A program made the position numbers and the translations under genes. The notes beneath the pieces are model-generated. The model was not told where the DNA came from. It did not search any database and was given only the letters and a program-made list of their open reading frames with translations. Positions 24,647 to 32,638 of a stretch of 36,546 nt of DNA are shown in pieces. Origin of the DNA: Candidatus Tumulicola scandinaviensis. GTDB taxonomy: Bacteria > Vulcanimicrobiota > Vulcanimicrobiia > Vulcanimicrobiales > Vulcanimicrobiaceae. Every line of letters begins with the position of its first letter. Position 1 is the stretch's first letter. The stretch lies in assembly GCA_003140835.1 (NCBI GenBank), contig PLLA01000063.1, positions 51,561 through 88,106 of the forward strand, given 5' to 3'.

Positions 24647-25071
24647 GCGGCGACGTTAAGCGCGACCTCGGCACGAGCCCGTTGAGCGAGGTCGCCCGGC
24701 GCAATGAACTCGACGCTGAAATCCTCGAGTTGATTCAGGCTGCACCGCAGGTGCACGTAGGGAAGGACCAGCGCGTCGGGGACGGGTCGACGCCCGGCCA
24801 AGTCTTCGACGAGCGCGGAATCGTCGAGCGCGAATCGGATGCGACCGCGGCCCTTCGCACGGAGAGCGCGAGTGACGGCGGTCAGGGCCGCATAGCCGGC
24901 CGCGCGATCGGGGAGGGCCGTGCGCCCGGCGCGGAAGGGCACCCGCAGCAAATGCTGTTCGGGACCGGTACCGACTCTCGCGTACGCGACCCCACCGCCG
25001 CTCCGATCGGCGGCGTAGCCGACGGTTGCGTCGATGGGAGGGTTGGGGTATCTCGGTCGTCGCGTCGTCAT
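24643..25071 (-). CDS. Degenerate RNase H-like protein
   Basis: The gene encodes 142 residues from an ATG at 25071 with AAGGA 7 nt upstream; a TTG 18 bp earlier is less likely. The pattern resembles RNase HI-type folds: an early strand DATVGYAADRSGGGVAYARV, then AAGYAALTAVTRALRAKGRG as the central helix. The next strand is RIRFALDDSALVEDLAGRRP. The end SVEFIAPGDLAQRARAEVAL corresponds to the last helix. The glutamate usual in the helix (AEYxAL) is a glycine here (AGYAAL), while an aspartate is kept in the LDDSALV strand. The fold assignment is inferred by eye, and activity is doubtful. It is coupled to mpg by a 4-bp overlap and follows the glycosyltransferase by 20 nt. Confidence 0.6.
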   Translation of the reverse strand: MTTRRPRYPNPPIDATVGYAADRSGGGVAYARVGTGPEQHLLRVPFRAGRTALPDRAAGYAALTAVTRALRAKGRGRIRFALDDSALVEDLAGRRPVPDALVLPYVHLRCSLNQLEDFSVEFIAPGDLAQRARAEVALNVAA

Positions 25072-25091
25072 GCTGGTATCCTTCCCCAATT

Positions 25092-26252
25092 CTATGGCGA
25101 ACGTACGTTCGCTGTCAAGGGAAGGTTCGCGGCTGCCATCAGTTCCTCGTACAAGGCGATCATGCGATCAATTTGCGCCTCGATGCGAAAGCGCTCGGCC
25201 GCCTGCCGGGCAACCGCGGAGGCTGCGGCGTCGGGTACCTTTGGGATGGCGCGGAGCGCTGCCGCAAAAGCCTTCGGCGCCGGCGGCACTACCCGCCCGG
25301 CGAGCCCGAGCACGTCGCGGTTTTGAGGCGTGTCGGCCGCAATCACGGTGGCTCCGGCCGCCAGGGCCTCGGCGATCACGAGCCCCTGCGTTTCGGTAGT
25401 GCTCGGCATGCAGAACGCATCGCAACTTGCATAGAGATCGGGCAACTGCTCGCGCGCGACGATTCCGAGAAAGCGCGTGCGATCGGCCACGCCGCGTTGA
25501 CGCGCGCGCTCCTCCAACGCTTCGCGGGCCGGACCATCCCCGGCAATGACCAACCGCAACGAGCGATCGGCGCCGACCGCCATGGCGTCGACCAGCAGCT
25601 CGATATTTTTTTCTTTTGCCAGTCGCGATACGCACAGCACCAGGCGGTCGCCGAGTCCAGCGCCGGCGAGCGCCCGCAACGCATCATCGCGGCGGCCCGC
25701 GCCAAAGACTGCAACGTCGATTGAGCTGGGCACGACTTCGAGACGCACGCCCACGCCGAGTTCGCGCAGACGGGTTGCCATCGCCGGCGTCGGCACCACG
25801 ACGGCGTCGGCCGAATTCGCGAACGTACGCGTCAGTTGCGATGCCGCGTAACGCGTCGCGTTGGGTTCGAACGGTACGTAGTGCGCGTACGCTTCCAGCT
25901 GCGTGTGGTACGTATACACCAGCGGCATGCCGTAGCGGCGCGCGTATCGCAACCCCATCCACCCGGTAACGAACGGCGAATGCACGTGCACCAGCGACAG
26001 CCGTTTGATCACCTTGTTGAGGTTACGCCGGCTGACCAGCGGCAGCGTCAAGCGGTACGGCGTGCGCGTCGGAAGCGGCAGAGACGGCATCCGAAATACC
26101 GGGCCGTCGGCTTCGTCGTAGCCCGGAACGCGCGGCGCAAAGCAGTACACCTCATGTCCGCGGCTGCGCAGCCCTTCGGCCAACGTATCGATCGAGGCGA
26201 CGACGCCGTTGACGACCGGGCGGTAGACCTCGGTGAAAAATCCGACGCGCAT
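25092..26252 (-). CDS. GT4-family glycosyltransferase
   Basis: The gene encodes 386 residues with a GT-B fold. The N-terminal domain starts RVGFFTEVYRPVVNGVVASI and contains HVHSPFVTGWMGLRYARRYG and PLVYTYHTQLEAYAHYVPFE. These blocks are typical of GT4 enzymes that glycosylate diacylglycerol or phosphatidylinositol. The C-terminal domain has LVLCVSRLAKEKNIELLVDA and LRLVIAGDGPAREALEERAR. It ends with the nucleotide-sugar EX7E motif in TTETQGLVIAEALAAGATVI. AAGGA lies just upstream of the ATG. A glycolipid-synthesis role is plausible by resemblance; the acceptor is not known. It is divergent from the G5/3D gene. Confidence 0.88.
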   Translation of the reverse strand: MRVGFFTEVYRPVVNGVVASIDTLAEGLRSRGHEVYCFAPRVPGYDEADGPVFRMPSLPLPTRTPYRLTLPLVSRRNLNKVIKRLSLVHVHSPFVTGWMGLRYARRYGMPLVYTYHTQLEAYAHYVPFEPNATRYAASQLTRTFANSADAVVVPTPAMATRLRELGVGVRLEVVPSSIDVAVFGAGRRDDALRALAGAGLGDRLVLCVSRLAKEKNIELLVDAMAVGADRSLRLVIAGDGPAREALEERARQRGVADRTRFLGIVAREQLPDLYASCDAFCMPSTTETQGLVIAEALAAGATVIAADTPQNRDVLGLAGRVVPPAPKAFAAALRAIPKVPDAAASAVARQAAERFRIEAQIDRMIALYEELMAAANLPLTANVRSP

Positions 26253-26289
26253 GGATTCCTTAGGAGACGAAAAAAGGGGGCGCCTGCCA

Positions 26290-26313
26290 AAATGCTACTT
26301 TCGGCATTTGCCG
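26290..26313. promoter_or_regulatory. Overlapping short inverted repeats at the promoter between divergent genes
   Basis: AAATGC, an 8-nt spacer and GCATTT are followed by a second, overlapping repeat CGGCA-TT-TGCCG (26302-26313). The second repeat covers the predicted -35 box of the plus-strand promoter. It could be an operator. The first repeat could also form a hairpin in the leader of the minus-strand glycosyltransferase. Confidence 0.3.
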
Positions 26314-26337
26314 TGGTTTCGCTGGCCGTGCTATATT
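26308..26337 (+). promoter_or_regulatory. Candidate sigma70-type promoter for the structured leader and G5/3D gene
   Basis: TTGCCG (26308-26313), an 18-nt spacer and TATATT (26332-26337), with TGC directly before the -10 box (extended -10). Transcription would begin near 26344, at the first base-paired part of the structured leader. Confidence 0.5.
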
Positions 26338-26338
26338 G

Positions 26339-26440
26339 CCCGGGTCAGACCTGGCTGCCGGACTTGGCAGCCCACGAACCCGGCTAACGACCGGTTCGCA
26401 GGAACGTCGGACATGCCAGGGGCTCCGCGGAGCCTCGGCA
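26339..26440 (+). ncRNA. Structured 5' leader, candidate c-di-AMP (ydaO/yuaA-like) riboswitch
   Basis: CCGGGT pairs with ACCCGG around an inner hairpin GCTGCC-GGACTT-GGCAGC. The sequence GAACCCGGCTAACG and the following CGCAGG resemble the 3' conserved part of ydaO riboswitches (GAACCCG, GCTAAC, CGTAGG). A second long hairpin follows at 26414-26440 (TGCC, GGGGCTCC, GC, GGAGCCTC, GGCA). The downstream gene is a G5/3D cell-wall protein, the classic target class of this riboswitch. The 5' half, where a GGGGGAACC-like block is expected, is not recognisable. The total leader before the start codon is about 235 nt. Without a covariance search this is only a candidate. Confidence 0.4.
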
Positions 26441-26578
26441 CCCGGCTTCCACCCTTGCCGTTTCCAAGAGAATTTCTTCGGATCCGCGCGCAGTGCGGCT
26501 CAGTCTCCGTCGTTCGCCGGTTTGCTCGGTGTGCGGACGAACCTCGGAGCGGGTCGAGAGTGAAAGGAAATCCGAAAC

Positions 26579-27631
26579 GTGATCGGACGCGGCCCCCTAC
26601 GTGTTACCCACGCCCTCGGCGTCGGACTGCTGACTGCCGTGCTCGTGTGCGCCAGCTTCGGCACGCATCCGGCCTCGGCGCTCGCCTCGACTACCCAGGC
26701 CGCCTCGCCGGCCCAAACGACCCATACGATCACGTTCGAATCGAACGGCTCGACCGCACAGCTCGTGACCGGAGCCACGACCGTCGGGGATTTTCTGCGC
26801 GAGCGTAACGTGACGGTCGGCGCGCACGATTTCGTCGATCCGGCGATCGACGTGCCACTCTCGGACGGATTGGTCGTGACCTATCGCGCCGCGGTCGCCG
26901 TCACGATTCAAAATGGGGCCGCGACGCTCGCCACGACGTCGTCGGCGCCAACCGTCGGAGCGCTCCTCGAGGAACAACGGCTTCGGCTCATGCCGGGAGA
27001 CGTCGTGCAGCCGGCGCTCGCGCAAGCGCTGCCGGCCAGCGGCATCGTGCGTATCGACCGCGTCAACACGTGGATACGCGATGAGAAATCCGTTCTGCCT
27101 TCAAAAACGCTTCACCAATTCGATTATTCGATGGCACCCGGAACGACCAAGACGATCGCGCACGGCGCTCCGGGCGAACGCGATACCATCGTGCGTTATA
27201 CCCGGCGCGACGACGGCAGCGTGCAGCGCTGGGTCGTTGCTACGCACGTAACGCGCCTAACGCGTCCGCGCGTCGTCGCCGTCGGCGCCGACGAGTATCA
27301 GGCATTTGCACAATTCGAAGCGCACGGCGTCGCCGGCATGGGCCATATCGCCGACAGCGCGTTGCAAATGGTCGCGACCGCTTATACCGCGGACTGCGCC
27401 GGTTGCGGCGGCACCACGGCAATCGGCCGGCCGGCCGGGCACGGAATCGTAGCCGTCGATCCGCGCGTGATTCCGTTGGGTACGCGGTTGTACATTCTGG
27501 GATACGGCCCGGCGATCGCCGGCGACACCGGCGGGGCGATTCGCGGCTTGCGCATCGACTTGGGATTCAACTCGTTACGCGAAGCGATGCTGTTCGGCCG
27601 GCGCGAAGTAACCGTTTACCGCTTGAAGTGA
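26579..27631 (+). CDS. YabE/RpfB-type cell-wall protein: DUF348, G5 and 3D domains
   Basis: The gene encodes 350 residues from a GTG at 26579 with AAAGGA upstream. An N-terminal hydrophobic signal (ALGVGLLTAVLVCASFGTH) is followed by two DUF348 modules (about 48-100: TITFESNGSTAQLVTGATTV, DFLRE, and about 104-152: VTIQNGAATLATTSSAPTVG). A G5 domain spans about 155-240. The C-terminal 3D domain (about 263-350) contains MVATAYTADCAGCGGTTAIG, VAVDPRVIPLGTRLYI, AGDTGGAIRGLRIDLGF; the three aspartates that name the domain are present. 3D proteins resemble MltA-like lytic transglycosylases, so murein cleavage is inferred. No Rpf lysozyme-like domain is present. It overlaps rsmA by 4 bp (GTGA); a gene of this type next to ksgA is common in Firmicutes and Actinobacteria. 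Confidence 0.9.
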   Translation: MIGRGPLRVTHALGVGLLTAVLVCASFGTHPASALASTTQAASPAQTTHTITFESNGSTAQLVTGATTVGDFLRERNVTVGAHDFVDPAIDVPLSDGLVVTYRAAVAVTIQNGAATLATTSSAPTVGALLEEQRLRLMPGDVVQPALAQALPASGIVRIDRVNTWIRDEKSVLPSKTLHQFDYSMAPGTTKTIAHGAPGERDTIVRYTRRDDGSVQRWVVATHVTRLTRPRVVAVGADEYQAFAQFEAHGVAGMGHIADSALQMVATAYTADCAGCGGTTAIGRPAGHGIVAVDPRVIPLGTRLYILGYGPAIAGDTGGAIRGLRIDLGFNSLREAMLFGRREVTVYRLK

Positions 27632-28473
27632 ACCCTTCCGCCCATCCGCGCGCGCTGCTCGCACGCTGGGGGCTGCGTCCGCGTAAGCGTTACGGGCAAA
27701 ATTTTCTCGTCGATCCCGCGACCGCGCAGCGCATCGCGCGGCTATGCGTGTCTTTTTGCGAGGATGGCAGGCGCGCGCGCGTTCTCGAAATCGGCGCGGG
27801 TACCGGCGCGCTCACACTGGCATTACTCGAAACCGGCGCGGATCTCACTACCATTGAGATCGACCCCGCGTTGATCGCGTTGCTGCGTTCGCGCGACGAT
27901 CTTCGTGGCGCCGAGATCGTGCAAGGCGATGCGTTGGAGTTCGACTATGCGCGCTGGTCGCACGGAGCTTCCTGGAGCGTTGCCGGGAATCTGCCGTACA
28001 ACGTCGCGACGCCGCTCATCGTCGGCTTCGCCGAGATGCCGAACGGACCCGAATCGCTCACCGTCATGGTACAGAAAGACGTCGCCGATCGCCTGGCCGC
28101 GACGCCCGGAACCGCTGCATACGGAAGTCTGTCGGTGGCGGTGCAGTACGCATTGAACGTCGAGCGCGCGTTTACGCTCGGACCGAGCGCATTTTATCCG
28201 CCGCCAAAGGTACGCTCGGCGGTCGTTCGAATGGTTCGGCGCGCGAAGCCGGCGGTCGAGCCGCGCGACCTCGCGCTCTTTCGGAAGGTCGTTCGCGGCG
28301 CCTTCGCGTACCGGCGCAAGACCCTCGTCAACAGCCTCGCACTCGCGCTCGATATGCCGCATGCAGCCGTCGCACGTGCGGTCGCGGCCAGCCGACTCTC
28401 TCCGGAGCTACGTGGTGAACGACTCGACCTCGACGATTTCGCCCGCTTGGCCGACGCGCTGGCCGAAGGATAG
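27628..28473 (+). CDS. rsmA: 16S rRNA (adenine1518/1519-N6)-dimethyltransferase RsmA (KsgA)
   Basis: The gene encodes 281 residues from a GTG at 27628 overlapping the 3D gene stop. It dimethylates the two adenines of the 16S helix 45 loop. KRYGQNFLVDPATAQRIARL is the KsgA start. VLEIGAGTGALTLALLETGA is the SAM motif. TTIEIDPALIALLR follows, then the catalytic VAGNLPYNVATPLIVGF (NLPY). FYPPPKVRSAVVRM and AYRRKTLVNSLAL complete the family. The frame is open upstream inside the 3D gene, but that part is shadow. Confidence 0.96.
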   Translation: MNPSAHPRALLARWGLRPRKRYGQNFLVDPATAQRIARLCVSFCEDGRRARVLEIGAGTGALTLALLETGADLTTIEIDPALIALLRSRDDLRGAEIVQGDALEFDYARWSHGASWSVAGNLPYNVATPLIVGFAEMPNGPESLTVMVQKDVADRLAATPGTAAYGSLSVAVQYALNVERAFTLGPSAFYPPPKVRSAVVRMVRRAKPAVEPRDLALFRKVVRGAFAYRRKTLVNSLALALDMPHAAVARAVAASRLSPELRGERLDLDDFARLADALAEG

Positions 28474-28483
28474 TTTTACGAGC

Positions 28484-29170
28484 GTGTGGGCGTGGCTGCT
28501 CGCCGCGCTCGTCGCAGCGCTTCTCGTCGCGGCCTTCGTCGCCGGCATCCACGGCGCCAACGCTCTCCCGATGCGCGCGGTGAACCCACTGTTGATCGAT
28601 TTCTCGATTGCGTTGCAGTTCTTGGTCGAAGGAATTCTGATCGCCGGCATCCTGGCGGCGCTGCCGTATTTATCGAAGTTCAGTTTGCACGATCTGGGCC
28701 TGCGCGTGCCGGACGTGCGGACGGTGGGCATCGCGGCTGCCGGGGCAGTGCTCATGGCGATCGTGGCCGACGGCGGCGCGTCGCTGATGGACTCTCTGGC
28801 GCACACGTCGCACCAGCAGGAGACCGTACAGATTTTTAGGGCCCTGCACGACCGAGTCACGATCGCGCTCTTTACGGCCTTCGCGGTTTTCTTTGCACCC
28901 TTCGCGGAAGAAACGATCTTCCGGATATTCTTCTTTAACTTCGGCATGCGCTATGGCGGGTTCTGGCTAGGCACCATTCTCAGCGCCACCCTGTTCGGCT
29001 TCGCCCACGGTGACGTGTACGAAGCCTTGCCGCTGGCGCTGGGCGGCGTCATCCTCTGCTTCGTCTATTATCGCACGCGCAATGCGTTTGCACCGATGAT
29101 CACGCACGCGCTGTTCAACGCGTTTTCGATCGTCGCGCTTCTTGCCGTTCCGAAGCTCAGCGCACCGTAG
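28484..29170 (+). CDS. CPBP-family intramembrane metalloprotease-like protein
   Basis: The gene encodes 228 residues with multiple hydrophobic helices. The CPBP (Abi) signature is complete: motif 1 AEETIFRIFFFNFGMRYGGF with the EE and R, motif 2 LFGFAHGDVYEALPLALGG with the first histidine. The last motif is APMITHALFNAFSIVALL with HxxxN. CPBP proteins process or modify membrane proteins; the substrate here is unknown. The GTG at 28484 lies 10 nt after the rsmA stop. A GTG at 28415 inside rsmA has a better GGAG site, but its extra 23 residues look like out-of-frame rsmA. The stop codon is immediately adjacent to the stop of the convergent gene. Confidence 0.85.
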   Translation: MWAWLLAALVAALLVAAFVAGIHGANALPMRAVNPLLIDFSIALQFLVEGILIAGILAALPYLSKFSLHDLGLRVPDVRTVGIAAAGAVLMAIVADGGASLMDSLAHTSHQQETVQIFRALHDRVTIALFTAFAVFFAPFAEETIFRIFFFNFGMRYGGFWLGTILSATLFGFAHGDVYEALPLALGGVILCFVYYRTRNAFAPMITHALFNAFSIVALLAVPKLSAP

Positions 29171-30277
29171 CTACGACGACGCCAGTATCTGGCGAGCTGT
29201 TTCGACGACGACGCCGGCCGGCACGCCGTGGCTGTCGAGATACTCCAGACGATGTTGCAGCGACGGCGGCTTGGTCGTCGACGCGAGCCGGCGGTCGAAG
29301 CCGCGCTCGCGAACGTGGCGGCCGACGAGGTGAATGGCCGCCGGGTTCGGTTCGTCGTACCAGTCGGGATGATGGGCGAGCCACAGCCCCACCACCGGTA
29401 CGCCTCCGCGCGCCATGGTGACGTGCAGCGGACCCGCCGGTACGCCGACGAAGAGCGCCGCGCGCGCCGCGAGCGCTTTATAGAGACGCGCAAACGGTTC
29501 GTCGAGGCCGGCGAAGAGCGCTCGGAAACCGGCGACGCCATCGCGGGCATCTTCATCGTCCATCGAAATAAAGCGCCAACGGCCATCCTCGCGACGCATG
29601 GCGTCGACGAAGTCGCGCGCTTCCGTCCCGTCGCCCCAGTTCTTGCGAGCCGCCGTAATGCCGGCGCGCGAGAGCACGCCCAGACGCGTGCCAGGTGCGG
29701 CAAACTCCGCGAGCCGTTCGTCGAGTCGCTGCTGCGTGCGCGCAGGCGGCGCAAAGTCGATGGTATTGCGTAGCGGCTGCGACAGATCGAACGTTGCCAG
29801 CCGCTCCTTACGAACCAGCAACCGCGCCAAGTTGCGCGCTTTGGTATGAAAAGGAAACGCCGTGCGGCCCTCGGTTTCGGGGTAGTCCGTCCAAACCAGC
29901 ACGTCGGGCGCAAATGCGATCGCCTCGGCATCGAGCGGTGCCGGGAGCACGAGGTCGGCGCTCCTTCCAATCAGCCGGCGCAGATCGAGACCGAGGTGCC
30001 TTGCGCCCGATGCCGCGCCGTCGCCGGGCGAGCGAACGCCGCTGTGAAGCGCGAGAACGTGCGGATTTCCTTCCATGATGCTGCCGTAGTCGTCGCCGAA
30101 ACGCGCGATCGCATAACGATTGCTCGGCTCGAGCAGCTCCACGATCGCGCCCAGATGCGTCCAGTCGCCGAGGCCGTGCGGCCAGTAGATCAGTACGCGC
30201 GAATCGCGTACGCCGGCAAAGCGCCCGCGATCTTCACGCATGGCGCGTGCAACGCGCAGGCGAGACGGCGACGTCAC
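29171..30277 (-). CDS. GT9-like glycosyltransferase (heptosyltransferase-type)
   Basis: The gene encodes 368 residues from a GTG at 30277 that overlaps the upstream membrane protein stop by 4 bp. An ATG at 30241 is the alternative start. The N-terminal domain begins RVLIYWPHGLGDWTHLGAIV, like the GDxxxxxP-type start of GT9 enzymes. The C-terminal domain contains GTRLGVLSRAGITAARKNWG, then ARAALFVGVPAGPLHVTMAR, GGVPVVGLWLAHHPDWYDEP, the usual GT9 layout where a glycine-rich turn binds ADP-heptose. Family placement is by pattern; donor and acceptor are unknown. The three-gene tail of the ftsH operon (GT4, DUF2079, GT9) suggests envelope glycan or LPS-type synthesis. Confidence 0.75.
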   Translation of the reverse strand: MTSPSRLRVARAMREDRGRFAGVRDSRVLIYWPHGLGDWTHLGAIVELLEPSNRYAIARFGDDYGSIMEGNPHVLALHSGVRSPGDGAASGARHLGLDLRRLIGRSADLVLPAPLDAEAIAFAPDVLVWTDYPETEGRTAFPFHTKARNLARLLVRKERLATFDLSQPLRNTIDFAPPARTQQRLDERLAEFAAPGTRLGVLSRAGITAARKNWGDGTEARDFVDAMRREDGRWRFISMDDEDARDGVAGFRALFAGLDEPFARLYKALAARAALFVGVPAGPLHVTMARGGVPVVGLWLAHHPDWYDEPNPAAIHLVGRHVRERGFDRRLASTTKPPSLQHRLEYLDSHGVPAGVVVETARQILASS

Positions 30278-31512
30278 TTCGAGCGCACCGGAACGCCGCC
30301 ACAGAGCACCGCCGGCATTCGGCCGGCTAAGCTGGCAAAAAATGCTCGCGCATCGGTGTCGTAGGCCGGACACGCCACGAAGTTCGGGTCCGGACGCGGG
30401 TCGAGCCGGATCCGAGGATTCACGGCCGCCACTGCCCATACGCCTTCGTCGCGCCGCGGTAGCATGACGGCGGCCTTGCCGTCGCGGATGGCAACCGCGC
30501 GCGCGTACGCCGGCCAGTCAACGATGTAAGGCCAGCGGCCCGGCCGCACCGCGGTGTCGGTGAAAATGACCAGCGTGACGATAAGCGCACACGGAATCAT
30601 CGCGCGCCCAAACCCGGGAAATCGCCGCAGCCCAAAAGCCGCCGCGAGCGCCGCGGCCGATAACAGCGGCGCGGTGTAGTGCGAGCCGATTCGGCTCGGC
30701 TCGTAGTTCCAGGGCTGCATGAACACGATCTCCACCAGCAGCGGCGTGGCCAGTAGCAACCATCGTCCCACGGCAACCGGAGCGAACGCAAACGGGGCGA
30801 GCAACAGCGACACCAGGGTGAACTTGCCGCTGACGTCGTGCACGGCGAGCCCGTACGGCGGATCGTTGGGACGAATGCCGTGCATCGCCTCGAGACCCCA
30901 GTATGCGGCGGCATTCAGCGAAGCGAGTAACGCCAACGCGATACCGATGCGGCGGTCCCACCAGAGCGCGCACGCCGCTCCGAACCACCCGACGAAAAGA
31001 ATTTCGTCTTCCTTGAGGCCGAGCAGCAGCAACCCGAATGCCAGCGTAGGCAAGAGCGCGCGCTTTCGGACGGCGAGCGCTCCGCAGAAGACCAGCAGCG
31101 GGACGAAGACGTTCTCCGAAAAATTATCGTACGCAATGCCCTGTGCCGACGGCGTCAGCAAGTACGCGATTCCGAGCACCGTGGACGCGCGCGGCGATAC
31201 CCCGATCTCGCGCGCAAAAAGCGCGAGCGGAATCGCCGCCAGTGAGACTGCCAAGACTTGCACGACGATCAGCGTCTCGGCGCGCGGAACGAGCGCGATC
31301 AACGGCACGAGTCCGGCGAGGGCCCACGAATCGTGCACCTGAAGATGCGGGCGCCACTCGCCGAAGTTCCACGACGAGCCGCCGCGCAAGTTAACCAGCG
31401 TTTGCAAGTACGTGCCGAGGTCGGCGCCGTAACGGAGCGCGTAGAGCCGGTTGAAATCGTACGCAACGTACACGAGGACGAACGCTCCGATCGCCCAATA
31501 CAGCGGCCGCAT
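30274..31512 (-). CDS. DUF2079-like polytopic membrane protein
   Basis: The gene encodes 412 residues from the ATG at 31512, 22 nt after the preceding gene. It has many hydrophobic helices. The first extracytoplasmic region reads RLYALRYGADLGTYLQTLVN, then HLQVHDSWALAGLVPLIALV, which matches the start of the DUF2079/GT-C-like membrane family. Later helices include PLLVFCGALAVRK, LPTLAFGLLLLGLKEDE and LLSAAALAAAFGLRRF. The C-terminal periplasmic part is soluble (about 100 residues). GT-C-like transferase activity is possible but unproven. It overlaps the GT9-like gene by 4 bp, so the two are probably coupled. Confidence 0.75.
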   Translation of the reverse strand: MRPLYWAIGAFVLVYVAYDFNRLYALRYGADLGTYLQTLVNLRGGSSWNFGEWRPHLQVHDSWALAGLVPLIALVPRAETLIVVQVLAVSLAAIPLALFAREIGVSPRASTVLGIAYLLTPSAQGIAYDNFSENVFVPLLVFCGALAVRKRALLPTLAFGLLLLGLKEDEILFVGWFGAACALWWDRRIGIALALLASLNAAAYWGLEAMHGIRPNDPPYGLAVHDVSGKFTLVSLLLAPFAFAPVAVGRWLLLATPLLVEIVFMQPWNYEPSRIGSHYTAPLLSAAALAAAFGLRRFPGFGRAMIPCALIVTLVIFTDTAVRPGRWPYIVDWPAYARAVAIRDGKAAVMLPRRDEGVWAVAAVNPRIRLDPRPDPNFVACPAYDTDARAFFASLAGRMPAVLCGGVPVRSK

Positions 31513-31534
31513 TCCGGCGAGTCGCACGTGCGGT

Positions 31535-32638
31535 CTAGCCGCCTTGCGCGCGCACGCGATCGACGATCGCGCGCAACCGTTCGACAAAGCGGGCGGGGGC
31601 GAAAATTTCGGCGTGCCGGCGCAGTGCCGGCGGATCGTACGCCGCCGCCTCGAAATCGCGCAGGGCCCGCGCAAGCGACTCCGGCGACGGCTCGTCGAAA
31701 AACGTTCCGGTCGTCCCGTCGACGACCGTCTCCAACGCACCGCCCGCGCGAAACGCGATCGTCGGACGTCCGGCGGCGGCGGCCTCCAGTGGAAGCAGCC
31801 CGAAATCTTCTTCGCCTGGAACGATTGCCGCGCGAGCGTTGCCGAGCAAGGCGTTCATGCGCGCGTCGTCGACGTACCCGAGCATCGTCGTCGTCGAGTC
31901 GCGCGCGCGGGCGCGCAGGTCGCGCTCGGCGGGGCCCGTACCGGCAACCAGAAGCTTGACGCCGGCCAGGCGTGCGGCGTCGATCGCGAGATCGATGCGC
32001 TTGTACGGCAACAACCGCGATGCGATGAAGAAATAGTCGCCCGCCCCGCTACCGACGGTGAAACGATCGATGTCGATCGGACAGTGCAGCACTTCCGACT
32101 CGCGTCCGTAGTACGTGCGAATTCTCTCGGCGACATTGCGCGAGTTGGCGACGAACGCCGTCGGGCGCTGGGCCGCCAGACGGTCCCAGGCGACGAGCCG
32201 GTCGACCACCGGACGAGCGAGGCGCGGTAACCACGAACCGCCGCGCGCGCGGCCCAATCCGCCGACGTACTCGTCGTAGGCGAACGCAAACCGGCTGACG
32301 GTATTAATGTAACAAACGTGCACGCTACCAGGCGGTACGATGACGCCCTTCGCCCACGCCGTGGTCGAACTCACGATCGTATCGTATCCGGTGAAATCGA
32401 ACGCTTCGAAAGCGCGCGGATAGAACGGAGCGAGGGCGCGAAAATAGCGGTTCGAAAACGGAACGCGCGCGAGGTACGACGTGTGAACCCGGTGCGACTC
32501 GACGAGATCCCCCGTCAGCCGCTCATCGTAGAGCGCCGTGTAGACCGGTGCTTCCGGCCACGCTCGCGCGATGCTGGCAAAGACGCGTTCGGCGCCGCCG
32601 CGTTGATTTAAATAGTCATGAACGAGCGCCACGTTCAA
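31535..32638 (-). CDS. GT4-family glycosyltransferase (mannosyltransferase-like)
   Basis: The gene encodes 367 residues. The TTG start at 32638 gives NVALVHDYLNQRGGAERVFA, the strongly conserved opening of a GT4 subfamily often annotated as mannosyltransferases. VHVCYINTVSRFAFAYDEYV and FVANSRNVAERIRTYYGRES follow in the N-terminal domain. The C-terminal domain has YFFIASRLLPYKRIDLAIDA, LLVAGTGPAERDLRA and the EX7E motif in GEEDFGLLPLEAAAAGRPTI. There is no clear ribosome site; the start codon sits at the edge of the 104-nt palindrome that fills the gap upstream, so its translation may depend on that RNA. Confidence 0.88.
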   Translation of the reverse strand: MNVALVHDYLNQRGGAERVFASIARAWPEAPVYTALYDERLTGDLVESHRVHTSYLARVPFSNRYFRALAPFYPRAFEAFDFTGYDTIVSSTTAWAKGVIVPPGSVHVCYINTVSRFAFAYDEYVGGLGRARGGSWLPRLARPVVDRLVAWDRLAAQRPTAFVANSRNVAERIRTYYGRESEVLHCPIDIDRFTVGSGAGDYFFIASRLLPYKRIDLAIDAARLAGVKLLVAGTGPAERDLRARARDSTTTMLGYVDDARMNALLGNARAAIVPGEEDFGLLPLEAAAAGRPTIAFRAGGALETVVDGTTGTFFDEPSPESLARALRDFEAAAYDPPALRRHAEIFAPARFVERLRAIVDRVRAQGG

